Positions 10,199 through 18,442 of a stretch of 64,000 nt of DNA are shown here, in pieces. This DNA comes from Clostridiales bacterium (GTDB taxonomy: Bacteria > Bacillota > Clostridia > Lachnospirales > Lachnospiraceae). Within the stretch, counting starts at the first letter, position 1; every line of letters begins with the position of its first letter. Under the pieces are notes generated by a model that saw only the letters and a program-made list of their open reading frames with translations, searched no databases and was not told where the DNA came from. Both the position numbers and the translations under genes were made by a program. Location of the stretch: assembly GCA_021199255.1 (NCBI GenBank), contig JAJQIK010000013.1, positions 1 to 64,000 of the forward strand, in the 5' to 3' direction.

Positions 10199-11603
10199 AC
10201 TTATCGTTTCCTTTCTCTAAGGCGCCGGACGCACTCTGTTCTCTGTATTCCTCCCGCCGCAGCTCCTGAAACACCATCGCCAGCGTCACTGCCGCCGCCA
10301 GCAGATCCGCCACCGGCCCCGCGTACATAATCCCGTCGATTCCCAGAAACAATGGGAAAATAAGGATCAGCGGCAGCAGAAAAAGAATCTGCCGCGTCAG
10401 GGACAGGAACACGCCCCTCTTCGGTTTGCCGATCGCGGTAAAGAAATTAGAGGTAATCGGCTGGATACCGTTGGCAAAGGTAAAAAACAGATAGATCCTG
10501 AAATAATTAATGGCAAAACGAAAATATTCCTCAGAACCGTCCCCAAAAATAGAAATAATCTGTCTCGGCAGGAACTGGAACATAGCAAATGCCGCCAGGG
10601 ACATGAGAAACGCCACCCCCACGGCCTGAAAGTAGCTCTTTTTCACACGCCCATACTGCTTTGCGCCATAATTAAAGCTGACAATAGGCTGCAATCCCTG
10701 GGACACGCCGATGACAAACGCCATAAATACCTGATTCACCTTGGTAATAATACCGGCGCAGGCAATGGGAATCGCCTCCCCGTAATCCGACAGGGAACCA
10801 TAATATTTCAGGGAATTGTTCATCACAATCTGTACCACCATCATCGCAAGCTGATTACTGCACGGCGCCGCTCCCAGGGCGGCAATCATGGAAACCTGTT
10901 CCCTGCGCAGGATCAGATGCTTCCTCTCCACCGTTACCGATCTGCAATGAGCCAGATGCCATATGGCAAGGATTGCCGAAATCACCTGCCCGATTACCGT
11001 AGCCGCCGCCGCGCCCGCCATTCCCCATTGGAACACGAACACAAAAAGCGCGTCCAGCGCCGTATTGATTACGGCTCCCGACAAATTGCATATCATGGAA
11101 ATCGTAGGCCTGCCGTCCGCACGAATCAAATGGCCGCCCCCGGTGGTCAGAATCAAAAAGGGAAAGCCTATGGATACGATTCGCGTATAGGTTTTAGCGT
11201 AACCCAGCACATTATCCGGCGAACCGAAGAAACGCAGCATGGGCTCCAGCAGCAACTGGGTAACCGCACAGAGCAGGAGCCCGCAGCCAAACAGCATGAC
11301 CACGGCATTGCCCAGATAATATACCGCCTTTTCCTTCTCCCCTTTGCCCATGTGCAGATTAAAAGCCGACGCGCCGCCAATGCCGAACAACAACGCTATC
11401 GCCACACAGGAAATCGACAGGGGAAAGGAAATATTGGTCGCCGCGTTGCCCAGCTCCCCCACGCTCCGTCCGATAAAGAACTGATCTACAATATTATACA
11501 GGGAGCTGACAAGCATTGCGATAATACTGGGAATCGCAAACCGCCGCAGCAGCGTCCCTGTCTTTTCCACTCCCAAAGGATTCGTTATTTTCTTCTCTTC
11601 CAT
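10182..11603 (-). CDS. MATE family efflux transporter
   Basis: The second MATE pump, 473 residues with 12 membrane segments. It opens with NPLGVEKTGTLLRRFAIPSI and carries GGGHLIRADGRPTISM, matching MATE proteins common in Clostridia. It precedes and overlaps the MATE gene at 8840-10198, and follows the aldo/keto reductase gene by 24 bp, suggesting a three-gene unit. The ribosome site is weak. Confidence 0.9.
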   Translation of the reverse strand: MEEKKITNPLGVEKTGTLLRRFAIPSIIAMLVSSLYNIVDQFFIGRSVGELGNAATNISFPLSISCVAIALLFGIGGASAFNLHMGKGEKEKAVYYLGNAVVMLFGCGLLLCAVTQLLLEPMLRFFGSPDNVLGYAKTYTRIVSIGFPFLILTTGGGHLIRADGRPTISMICNLSGAVINTALDALFVFVFQWGMAGAAAATVIGQVISAILAIWHLAHCRSVTVERKHLILRREQVSMIAALGAAPCSNQLAMMVVQIVMNNSLKYYGSLSDYGEAIPIACAGIITKVNQVFMAFVIGVSQGLQPIVSFNYGAKQYGRVKKSYFQAVGVAFLMSLAAFAMFQFLPRQIISIFGDGSEEYFRFAINYFRIYLFFTFANGIQPITSNFFTAIGKPKRGVFLSLTRQILFLLPLILIFPLFLGIDGIMYAGPVADLLAAAVTLAMVFQELRREEYREQSASGALEKGNDKCERKE

Positions 11604-11627
11604 CTTACTAACCGCTTTTCCACACCT

Positions 11628-12752
11628 TTACTTTCCAAAATGACCCGCCACGTCCCGCAGGTGCCTGATAATCGGCAAATGCTGGGGGCAGGCCCGTTCG
11701 CACTGTCCGCAGGCAATACAGTCGCTCGCCTTGCCGAAGGAAGCGGTCAGGCGATCATAGTACTCTCCCTGAGGCGTCCAGCCCTTTTCCTTAATTTCCT
11801 GTTTGTCTGCATTATACAGGGAGAAATATTTAGGAATGGCAATCTTTTTCGGACAGCCGTCCGTACAATAAGAACAACCGGTACAGGGAATGGCAATCCC
11901 GCCGTTGATCATATCCGCCGCCCTGTGCACCATCTCCATTTCCTCCTGTGTCAGAGGCTGAAAATCCGCCATATAGCCGGTATTATCCAACAGTTGTTCC
12001 ATGCTGCTCATACCGCTTAAAACCATCTTTACGTTATCCAGGCTTGCCGCAAAACGAATAGCCCACGAGGGAACCGACATGGCCGGATTCTGCGCCCGGA
12101 ACATATGCTCCACCGCCTCCGGCACCTGTGCCAGCGTGCCGCCCTTAACCGGCTCCATAACCCATACCGGCACGCCGTGCTTAACAGCGACCTCATAGCA
12201 CAGTCTCGACTGGATAGCGCTGCTGTCCCAGTCTAAATAATTAATCTGGAGCTGTACAAATTCCATTTCCGGGTGCTCGGTCAGCACCTGATCCAGCAGG
12301 CGGGCATTGTCATGAAAGGAAAATCCCATGTGCTTCACAAGTCCCTGTTCTTTCTTCTCTTTCAGCCATTGAAAGCAATCCAGCCTGTTATAAATCTGAT
12401 AGTGATCCTGACCGATATCATGAAGCAGATAATAGTCAAAATACTCTACCCCGGTCTTTTCTCTCTGGGTATTGAAAATCCTGTCCCGGTCTTCTTTATT
12501 TTTCAGAAAGCCTGCGTGCAGCTTAGTAGCCAGCGTATAGCTGTCGCGGGAATGTCTGTCTACCAGGCACTCCTTCGCCGCGTTCTCGCTTTTAAAGCCG
12601 CAGTACATCCATGCCGTGTCAAAATAAGTAAATCCCCTTTCGATAAAGGTATCTACCATTTTCTTCGTAAGCTCCATATCGATGCTCGCAGCGTCGTCAG
12701 GGTCTGACAACGGCAGGCGCATCAGACCGAAGCCTAATTTCTTATCGCTCAT
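11628..12752 (-). CDS. Aldo/keto reductase with C-terminal 4Fe-4S ferredoxin domain
   Basis: A 374-residue cytoplasmic oxidoreductase. The N-terminal ~280 residues are the TIM-barrel aldo/keto reductase fold (GLMRLPLSD, TYFDTAWMYCG, MGFSFHD). The C-terminus holds two cysteine clusters, CTGCSYCTDGCP and CIACGQCERACP, for 4Fe-4S clusters. Such fused proteins are frequent in anaerobes; the carbonyl substrate is unknown. GAGGG precedes the ATG. It leads the operon into the two MATE pumps. Confidence 0.92.
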   Translation of the reverse strand: MSDKKLGFGLMRLPLSDPDDAASIDMELTKKMVDTFIERGFTYFDTAWMYCGFKSENAAKECLVDRHSRDSYTLATKLHAGFLKNKEDRDRIFNTQREKTGVEYFDYYLLHDIGQDHYQIYNRLDCFQWLKEKKEQGLVKHMGFSFHDNARLLDQVLTEHPEMEFVQLQINYLDWDSSAIQSRLCYEVAVKHGVPVWVMEPVKGGTLAQVPEAVEHMFRAQNPAMSVPSWAIRFAASLDNVKMVLSGMSSMEQLLDNTGYMADFQPLTQEEMEMVHRAADMINGGIAIPCTGCSYCTDGCPKKIAIPKYFSLYNADKQEIKEKGWTPQGEYYDRLTASFGKASDCIACGQCERACPQHLPIIRHLRDVAGHFGK

Positions 12753-12932
12753 ATATAATCCCTCTCTTTACTGATTCTCCATACGTAAGATATTCTATCA
12801 CATTCAAGCGGCCGGTACAAATGACTTTTCTCGTATTCTTTCGGTATTCTTTCTATTGCTTTTTCCCGGATTGCCAAAATGTCAGATGCGATAAGAAGGC
12901 TATGGCTTTGCAAAGTCCCGGAGTGTAGACAA

Positions 12933-12966
12933 AGACGGCGGCGTAACCGAAGCCACGCCGCCGTCT
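12933..12966 (-). terminator. Hairpin downstream of flavodoxin gene
   Basis: AGACGGCGGCGT and ACGCCGCCGTCT form a perfect 12-bp stem. On the minus strand the loop folds as C(TTCG)G, a stable tetraloop, followed by TTTGTCT. This fits a terminator for the flavodoxin operon, though the T-run is short. Confidence 0.7.
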
Positions 12967-12996
12967 GGAAATACTGATACGGTTTTTCCGCCGCCT

Positions 12997-13419
12997 TTAC
13001 GCCAGCGCCGCCCCCAGCGCCTTGCATGCCTCAAGCCCGTCTGCGTCCGGCATCCCGTTACAGATGACATAATCGCATGCAAACTGCGCGCCGCTATTCC
13101 GGCAAACGTCCTCCCAGTTCTCCATCCACTCGCCGCTGCCCCATCCATAAGAGCCAAACAGCGCGATTTTCTTGCCGCCAAGTCTGCCCTCACACTCCGC
13201 AAACATAGGGTCGAACTCGCTTTCCTCCAGAACTTCCGCGCCCATTGCCGGACACCCGAAGGCCACCGCGTCGAAATCATCCATCATGGAAGCGCTAAAG
13301 GCGGCGCTTGTGAAACTTTCCGCCTCCGCGCCCTTTGCCTTCGCCCCCTCCAATACCGCCGCTGCCATCGCCGCGGTATTGCCTGTGCCGCTCCAATATA
13401 CAATCGCTACTTTGCTCAT
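12997..13419 (-). CDS. Flavodoxin
   Basis: A 140-residue FMN-binding electron carrier. The phosphate-binding loop YWSGTGNTAAMA (residues 8-19) and the GSYGWGSGEWM FMN-binding loop near residue 88 are clear. Flavodoxins replace ferredoxin when iron is scarce. It is 46 bp downstream of DUF3793 in a unit whose promoter region carries two metal-regulator-like palindromes, consistent with induction under iron limitation. Confidence 0.93.
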   Translation of the reverse strand: MSKVAIVYWSGTGNTAAMAAAVLEGAKAKGAEAESFTSAAFSASMMDDFDAVAFGCPAMGAEVLEESEFDPMFAECEGRLGGKKIALFGSYGWGSGEWMENWEDVCRNSGAQFACDYVICNGMPDADGLEACKALGAALA

Positions 13420-13465
13420 ACGTGATCCTCTCTTTCTGCTTATCAGCCGCTGTTTCCCACAGTGT

Positions 13466-14017
13466 CTATACCGCCACCGTCAGGGTCATAATGCTCCTTC
13501 CCTGGTTCCAAAGGTTTACATAAATTCTTCTGCACTTATCAAACATGGCAAAGATACGGGACGCTTCCCGTTCGTCTCCATACACCTTCCAGCATCCGGT
13601 ACACTTGCAGTTGCTTCCCTTGTTTTTCATAAATCCGATTACATCCTGTAACGGATATCCCAGAAACAAGCCGATTTCATGGGGAAATTCTTCTTGCTCC
13701 CGCAATCTGGCGCGCAGCCGCTTCAATACCGCTTCCGTATCCATGCTGTCATATCCAAAGCGCTGTAAAAGCTGCGCCACGCCCGGTTTCTGCAAATCAC
13801 GGCAAAGACTGGCTTCCCGGTACACATAAACCAGCGCTGTGGCGCCGTTTACTCTTAGCACGGTAAGGGTCACTCCTTTATCCGCCATGCGTTCGTTCCA
13901 ACAGGCAATCGTTTCCCGCAGTTTGATAACGGAGGGATATGTATAGGAGAATAAGTTTGCGGTTTTCAACGATGCCAGCGTCGGAGCGCAATTTTCAATC
14001 AGATACTTTTCAAACAT
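13466..14017 (-). CDS. DUF3793 family protein
   Basis: A 183-residue cytoplasmic protein I recognise as DUF3793, a Clostridial family of unknown function. It starts MFEKYLIENCAPTLASLKTA and has a C-terminal cysteine cluster NCKCTGCW with a preceding GLFLGYPLQDVIGFM segment. The cysteines could bind metal. It is directly upstream of flavodoxin and directly downstream of two iron-regulator-like operators, so a role in iron limitation or haem handling is inferred, not shown. Confidence 0.82.
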   Translation of the reverse strand: MFEKYLIENCAPTLASLKTANLFSYTYPSVIKLRETIACWNERMADKGVTLTVLRVNGATALVYVYREASLCRDLQKPGVAQLLQRFGYDSMDTEAVLKRLRARLREQEEFPHEIGLFLGYPLQDVIGFMKNKGSNCKCTGCWKVYGDEREASRIFAMFDKCRRIYVNLWNQGRSIMTLTVAV

Positions 14018-14041
14018 AAGCGACCCCTTTCTGTACTGTTT

Positions 14042-14067
14042 TGTTGGTTAGTTTCGACTAACCAACA
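14042..14067. promoter_or_regulatory. DtxR-type operator candidate, box 1
   Basis: TGTTGGTTAGT-TTCG-ACTAACCAACA is a perfect inverted repeat with 11-bp arms, 25 bp upstream of the DUF3793 start. The core GTTAGT-N4-ACTAAC resembles DtxR/IdeR operators (TTAG...CTAA) and recurs at 14113 and, degenerate, at 17649. An RNA stem-loop with a TTCG loop is an alternative reading. Confidence 0.68.
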
Positions 14068-14112
14068 TTTGAAAGAAGATCCGGTGACGCCCTTGCCATC
14101 GGATTTCTTTTT

Positions 14113-14132
14113 CAGTTAGTATTAACTAACTG
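14113..14132. promoter_or_regulatory. DtxR-type operator candidate, box 2
   Basis: CAGTTAGT-ATTA-ACTAACTG is a perfect inverted repeat with 8-bp arms and shares GTTAGT-N4-ACTAAC with box 1, centred about 68 bp away. It lies between the ATPase 3' end and DUF3793, where the DUF3793-flavodoxin promoter should be. Two boxes suggest tight or cooperative repression. Confidence 0.68.
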
Positions 14133-14178
14133 TTGCTATATTACACTATCCTCATGCCGTTGTCAATCCCGTTATTGA

Positions 14179-16275
14179 TTAACTTCTCGCAGGAAAGGAC
14201 TCCGGCAGAAGATTCTGCATGCTCTTAAGGCTGATCAGAATTGTGGAGGTATTATGCATAAGCGCTAAAGCCGTGGGCGGAAAGATTCCCGCCACGCCCA
14301 ATAGAATCAGCCCCGTATTGAAACCGACTATTTTACCGTAATTGCCATGAATCCGTTTCATTAATTCCTTGCTGATCTGTCTCAGGGTTACGATGCTATA
14401 CAGGTCATCCGCCCCCGCTACGATATCCGCAACTTCTCTCGCTATCTCCGCGCCGTCGCTGACGGCGATTCCCACATCCGCCGCCGACAACGCCGGTGAA
14501 TCGTTAATGCCGTCTCCCACCATAATCACTTTCCTGCCGTCCGCCTTTTCACGCTCCACAAACCTGGCCTTATCTTCCGGCAGAACCTCGGAAAAATATT
14601 CGTCCACGCCTACCCTGACCGCAATGGCGCGGGCTGTCCTCTCACTGTCCCCGGTCATCATGACCACCTTAGATATGCCTGTGTTTTTCAATGCCTTAAC
14701 GGCGTCCGCCGCTTCCTCCCGCAGCGGGTCTTCAATACAGATAACAGCCGCAAGCTCTCCTTCCACCGCCATATAAAGATGGGAATATTCTTCCGGCAGC
14801 CGTTCAAACAACTGCCGCCCGTCTGCGGGAAGCCGGCAATGCTCATCTTCAAATACAAAATGGTAGCTGCCGATTACCACCTTCTTATCCTCCACCATGG
14901 AGGAAATGCCATGGGCTACAATATATTCCACCCTGGAATGCATCTCTTCATGTTCGATGCCCGCGCTCTGCGCCGCCTCCACCACAGCCCTCGCCATAGA
15001 ATGAGGAAAATGCTCTTCCAGGCAGGCGGCGACCCTCAGAAGCTCCCGTTCGCTCTCCCCGCGAAAAGAAACCACCTTTTTCACCGTAGGTTTTGCCTTC
15101 GTCAGCGTACCGGTCTTGTCAAAAACGATGGTATCCGCCTCCGCTGCCGCCTCTAAGAACTTGCCTCCCTTGACTGTCAGGCCATAAGCGCCGGCCTCTC
15201 GAATTGCCGATAGCACCGACAAAGGCATAGCCAGCTTTAACGCGCAGGAAAAGTCTACCATAAGGACAGAGATTGTTTTCGTGACGTTCCTGGTAAGCAG
15301 ATAAGTAAGCGCTGTCCCCGCAAAGGTATAAGGCACCAGTTTATCCGCCAAATGCTCCGCCTTACTTTCCAGAGAGGATTTCAGCTTTTCCGATTCCTCT
15401 ATCATGGCTCCAATTCTTTCATATTTGCTGGAACCATTGATTTCCCTGACGCAAATCGTCAGTTCGCCTTCCTCCACCACAGTGCCCGCGTAGACATATC
15501 CGTCCGCCGTTTTATGCGCCGGCACAGACTCCCCGGTCAGAGAGGATTGATTGACCATGGCTTCGCCTTCCACCACGATACCGTCAAAGGGAATCACATT
15601 TCCCATACGAATCCGCACCAGATCGTCCGGCCGAACAGTTTCTGCGGATACCAGTACCTCCTGTCCGTCACGGACAAGCCAGACCTTACTGATATTCAGC
15701 GACATGCTTCTTGCCAGGTCCCCCACTGATTTCTTATGGGTCCACTCCTCTAAAATCTCGCCGACCTCCAACAGAAACATAACCGATCCTGCGGTGCCGC
15801 AGTCGCCCCGCAGCACGGAAACGCCGATGGCTACAGCGTCCAGAACCGGCACTTCCAGCCTTCTTTGCGCCAGCGTACAGACGCCGCGCCAGATATATTG
15901 TACAGATTTGAATAAGGTGATGACATTACGCAGCGAACAGGGCAGCAGCAGCCTAATGCCATAATGAACGACTGCCTTTCCGACCAGTTTATCCCAATAT
16001 TCCCGGTTCAATTCCCGTCCTGAGCTCTGCAAAAAGGCGCGCGGCGCTTCGGCATCCCCATAATGAAAACGCCGCAGCGCCTGAATCATTTCATCGCGCT
16101 TCCCTTCATAACAGACTGCCACGTCCCCGGTACGCTCATAGACCTTAACCTTGCTGATAAAAGGATACTGCATCAGCGTATACTCCACCGTATCCGCCTG
16201 CCCGGCGGTCATTGCCCCCTGTATAAAATGCACGCGGACTCTGCCGCGAATCTCATCTTTGATTACAAACCGCAT
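14179..16275 (-). CDS. P1B-type metal-transporting ATPase with SCA membrane motif
   Basis: A 698-residue metal pump. The N-terminal ~75 residues look like a degenerate HMA domain lacking CxxC. The actuator motif LTGES, phosphorylation motif DKTGTLTKAK and hinge GDGINDSPAL are intact. The usual CPC in transmembrane helix 6 is replaced by SCA (VDFSCALKLAMP), and the HP region reads EEHFPHSMA. This class is found beside DUF6110 in Clostridia; the metal cannot be assigned. It starts 2 bp after the DUF6110 stop, so the two are translationally coupled. Confidence 0.88.
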   Translation of the reverse strand: MRFVIKDEIRGRVRVHFIQGAMTAGQADTVEYTLMQYPFISKVKVYERTGDVAVCYEGKRDEMIQALRRFHYGDAEAPRAFLQSSGRELNREYWDKLVGKAVVHYGIRLLLPCSLRNVITLFKSVQYIWRGVCTLAQRRLEVPVLDAVAIGVSVLRGDCGTAGSVMFLLEVGEILEEWTHKKSVGDLARSMSLNISKVWLVRDGQEVLVSAETVRPDDLVRIRMGNVIPFDGIVVEGEAMVNQSSLTGESVPAHKTADGYVYAGTVVEEGELTICVREINGSSKYERIGAMIEESEKLKSSLESKAEHLADKLVPYTFAGTALTYLLTRNVTKTISVLMVDFSCALKLAMPLSVLSAIREAGAYGLTVKGGKFLEAAAEADTIVFDKTGTLTKAKPTVKKVVSFRGESERELLRVAACLEEHFPHSMARAVVEAAQSAGIEHEEMHSRVEYIVAHGISSMVEDKKVVIGSYHFVFEDEHCRLPADGRQLFERLPEEYSHLYMAVEGELAAVICIEDPLREEAADAVKALKNTGISKVVMMTGDSERTARAIAVRVGVDEYFSEVLPEDKARFVEREKADGRKVIMVGDGINDSPALSAADVGIAVSDGAEIAREVADIVAGADDLYSIVTLRQISKELMKRIHGNYGKIVGFNTGLILLGVAGIFPPTALALMHNTSTILISLKSMQNLLPESFPARS

Positions 16276-16277
16276 AT

Positions 16278-16571
16278 TTATTCAGCCCTTACGTCCTCTT
16301 CGTCAAGATACTCCTCTTCACCGGCAGCCCTGTCCTCGTTGATTTGCCTGGCTCCCGCGTATATATCTTCCGCATTTTCCTGAATCCTGCCAGCCACATC
16401 CAGCACACATTCCTTAGCCCGAAGCGCCGCCGCAGTACAGCTTGTATATACCTTCTTGGCGTCCTTGCTGGACAGAATCTTGATACCCGCTGTACCGAAC
16501 AAAACCCCCGCCGCAAAAACGCCTGTCTTTTTTCCATCAAAATTTTTCAAACATTCCAAACATTTCAACAT
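16278..16571 (-). CDS. DUF6110-like small protein paired with metal ATPase
   Basis: A 97-residue protein resembling DUF6110. A single glycine-rich hydrophobic segment (GVFAAGVLFGTAGIKIL, residues 17-33) is followed by KDAKKVYTSCTAAALRAKECV and an acidic tail. It is probably membrane-attached. It contains four cysteines (C4, C7, C50, C61). It sits immediately upstream of the P-type ATPase and is likely an accessory subunit or metal chaperone; this is inference from linkage. Confidence 0.72.
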   Translation of the reverse strand: MLKCLECLKNFDGKKTGVFAAGVLFGTAGIKILSSKDAKKVYTSCTAAALRAKECVLDVAGRIQENAEDIYAGARQINEDRAAGEEEYLDEEDVRAE

Positions 16572-16606
16572 ATTACCTGTTCCTCCTTATTGGCACTATC
16601 CATTTT

Positions 16607-16631
16607 AATCCCCATTTCTGAGCAACTTGTT
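16607..16631. repeat. Dispersed hairpin repeat, partial copy 2
   Basis: A 25-bp stretch from AATCCCCATTTC to CAACTTGTT is identical to 39712-39736 and its first 17 bp to 86-102. The hairpins found beside the other copies are absent here. It lies 36 bp upstream of the DUF6110 start, in its probable leader. Confidence 0.65.
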
Positions 16632-16721
16632 TTAATAATAGTCTACTGTATGTCGCTTTCATTTGTCACGACTAACAGGAGTTGTTGAGAAATCCTATCA
16701 TTAGCGTATGGGGAAACGCCC

Positions 16722-17498
16722 CTACCCCAGCGCCACGTCCAAGATCATCATAATCACGAAACCGATTGCCACACCAATGGTTCCCACATTACTGTGTTCT
16801 TCCGTCTGCGACTCCGGAATCAGCTCTTCCACCACCACATAAATCATAGCGCCCGCCGCAAAGGCCAGCAAATAAGGGAGCGCAGGAACGATCTGCCGGG
16901 CCAGGCACAGGGTGATAACCGCCCCCACAGGCTCCACAATGCCCGATAGCGCGCCATACACAAAGGAGTGCAGGCGGGACGCGCCTTCGCCGCGAAGAGG
17001 CATGGAAATAATCGCGCCCTCCGGGAAATTCTGAATGGCAATTCCCAGCGCCAGGGCAAAAGCGCCCGCCATGGTAATGCCCGTATCCCCGATCAGCGCC
17101 CCTGCAAAAGTCACGCCCACAGACATGCCCTCCGGAATGTTATGAAGAGTCACCGCCAGGACAAGCATTGTTGTTTTTTTTAAATTGGATTCTATTCCCT
17201 CCGGCTTAGCACTCTCCAAATGAAGATGCGGAATCAGACTGTCCAGAACCAACAGAAAGCCCATGCCGCCCAGGAAGCCCACCGCGGCAGGTATCCATGC
17301 CACCTGATTCTGCTCCCCCGCCATGTCAATGGCCGGAATCAAAAGAGACCACACGGAAGCGGCGATCATTACCCCCGCCGCAAATCCCAACAGCAGTTTT
17401 TCTATCTTACCGTTCATTTCCTTTCTCATAAAGAAAACCATAGCGGAACCCAGTGTGGTTCCCAGAAACGGAATCATCAATCCCAGAACAAGCTGCAT
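16722..17498 (-). CDS. ZIP family divalent metal transporter
   Basis: A 258-residue, eight-helix metal importer of the ZIP/ZupT type. The metal-site motifs are LHNIPEGMSVG in helix 4, IQNFPEGAIISM in helix 5 and VVEELIPES in helix 6. Zn2+, Fe2+ and Mn2+ are possible substrates. Its upstream region (17649) carries a palindrome like those ahead of DUF3793-flavodoxin, favouring iron. It is monocistronic, downstream of a 350-bp non-coding stretch. Confidence 0.9.
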   Translation of the reverse strand: MQLVLGLMIPFLGTTLGSAMVFFMRKEMNGKIEKLLLGFAAGVMIAASVWSLLIPAIDMAGEQNQVAWIPAAVGFLGGMGFLLVLDSLIPHLHLESAKPEGIESNLKKTTMLVLAVTLHNIPEGMSVGVTFAGALIGDTGITMAGAFALALGIAIQNFPEGAIISMPLRGEGASRLHSFVYGALSGIVEPVGAVITLCLARQIVPALPYLLAFAAGAMIYVVVEELIPESQTEEHSNVGTIGVAIGFVIMMILDVALG

Positions 17499-17648
17499 AC
17501 CATTACCCTGCCTTTCTTCATCTGATTAGCCGAACAATCATTCATTTGCCATTTTCCCGTTATTGTATCCTATGTATCCGCCCGCCTTTTGGGAAGCGTT
17601 TCCCCGTCCTATTTTAAGTGATTTGCTCCCATTCTATACAGCGCTCTA

Positions 17649-17664
17649 ATTAGTTGCGGCTAAC
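17649..17664. promoter_or_regulatory. DtxR-type operator candidate, box 3
   Basis: ATTAGT-TGCG-GCTAAC matches the GTTAGT-N4-ACTAAC palindromes at 14043 and 14113 with two changes. It lies 151 bp upstream of the ZIP start in an AT-rich tract (TATATTATAAT follows). This would place ZIP in the same metal regulon as flavodoxin. Confidence 0.55.
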
Positions 17665-17747
17665 TATATTATAATTTACCTGTCTGAAATGTCAATGAAT
17701 ATCGGCTGCAGACAGCGCTCAGTCCTCCGACTTGTAACCAATCATCC

Positions 17748-17784
17748 TTTTCCGCATTGCCAAACTGTCTGGCAATGCGGAAAA
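17748..17784. terminator. Hairpin between kinase and ZIP genes
   Basis: TTTTCCGCATTGCCA and TGGCAATGCGGAAAA form a perfect 15-bp stem with a 7-base loop. It lies 66 bp past the kinase stop. Neither side has a long T-run outside the stem, but its A/T-flanked design suits a bidirectional terminator. Confidence 0.55.
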
Positions 17785-17849
17785 TTTCAGTTTTCAAGGC
17801 ATCGCTTATTCCTATCCGGCGCCCTTTGGCGGCGTTCTGATATTCTCCT

Positions 17850-18440
17850 TTAACAGGACAATGCGCTTAGAATCATTTCAACGCACTTATCCATTCCCAG
17901 CACGCCGCTGTCCAAAGCGATATGATAATTCTGCGACATACCCCATTTACGGTCTGTGTAATACCTATAATTTACCGCCCGCTTAGCGTCCTTATCCTCC
18001 AGTCTCTTCACAGGCTTTTCGTCGCTTTCTCCATAAAGCTCTACAATACGCTTTGCACGAAATTCCTTATCGGCGTGGATATAGACATTTAATACATCTT
18101 TCCGGTCGCGGAGAATATAGTCCGCGCATCTTCCCACGATGACGCAGTTTTCTTTTTCCGCGATTTCAAGGATCATTTCTCTCTGTTCCTTCCACAGATA
18201 ATCGCTGACAGACATACCGTCGATCGTTCTTCCCACAAACGCATAGGCAAAAATATTTTTCCCCGGCGCATATTCGCCCTCTTTTTCAATAACCTTCTTG
18301 TCATATCCTGTTTTTTCAACCAGCTTATCGATGAGTTCCTTATCATAATATTTATATCCCAGCCGCTCCGCAAGCTGCTTTCCAATGCTTCTTCCGCCGC
18401 TGCCAAATTCACGGCTGATCGTAATAATTCGTCTGTTCAT
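17850..18440 (-). CDS. Cytidylate kinase-like family protein
   Basis: A 196-residue P-loop kinase of the cytidylate-kinase-like family (PF13189). The opening ITISREFGSGGRSIGKQLAE holds a Walker-A-like GSGGRSIG, followed by GRCADYILR and CMP-kinase-like NYRYYTDRKWG. Members differ from the essential Cmk and often neighbour transporters; the substrate is unknown. It starts 2 bp after the upstream MATE gene, so the two are one transcription unit. Confidence 0.85.
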   Translation of the reverse strand: MNRRIITISREFGSGGRSIGKQLAERLGYKYYDKELIDKLVEKTGYDKKVIEKEGEYAPGKNIFAYAFVGRTIDGMSVSDYLWKEQREMILEIAEKENCVIVGRCADYILRDRKDVLNVYIHADKEFRAKRIVELYGESDEKPVKRLEDKDAKRAVNYRYYTDRKWGMSQNYHIALDSGVLGMDKCVEMILSALSC

Positions 18441-18442
18441 TC

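Noticed and set aside
10917..12020. A 367-codon plus-strand frame
   Set aside because: It is antisense to a MATE gene and the aldo/keto reductase and has no recognisable domain.
14042..14067. Reading the GTTAGT palindrome only as a terminator
   Set aside because: It is upstream of a start codon, lacks a T-run, and the same core recurs before another metal gene, favouring an operator.
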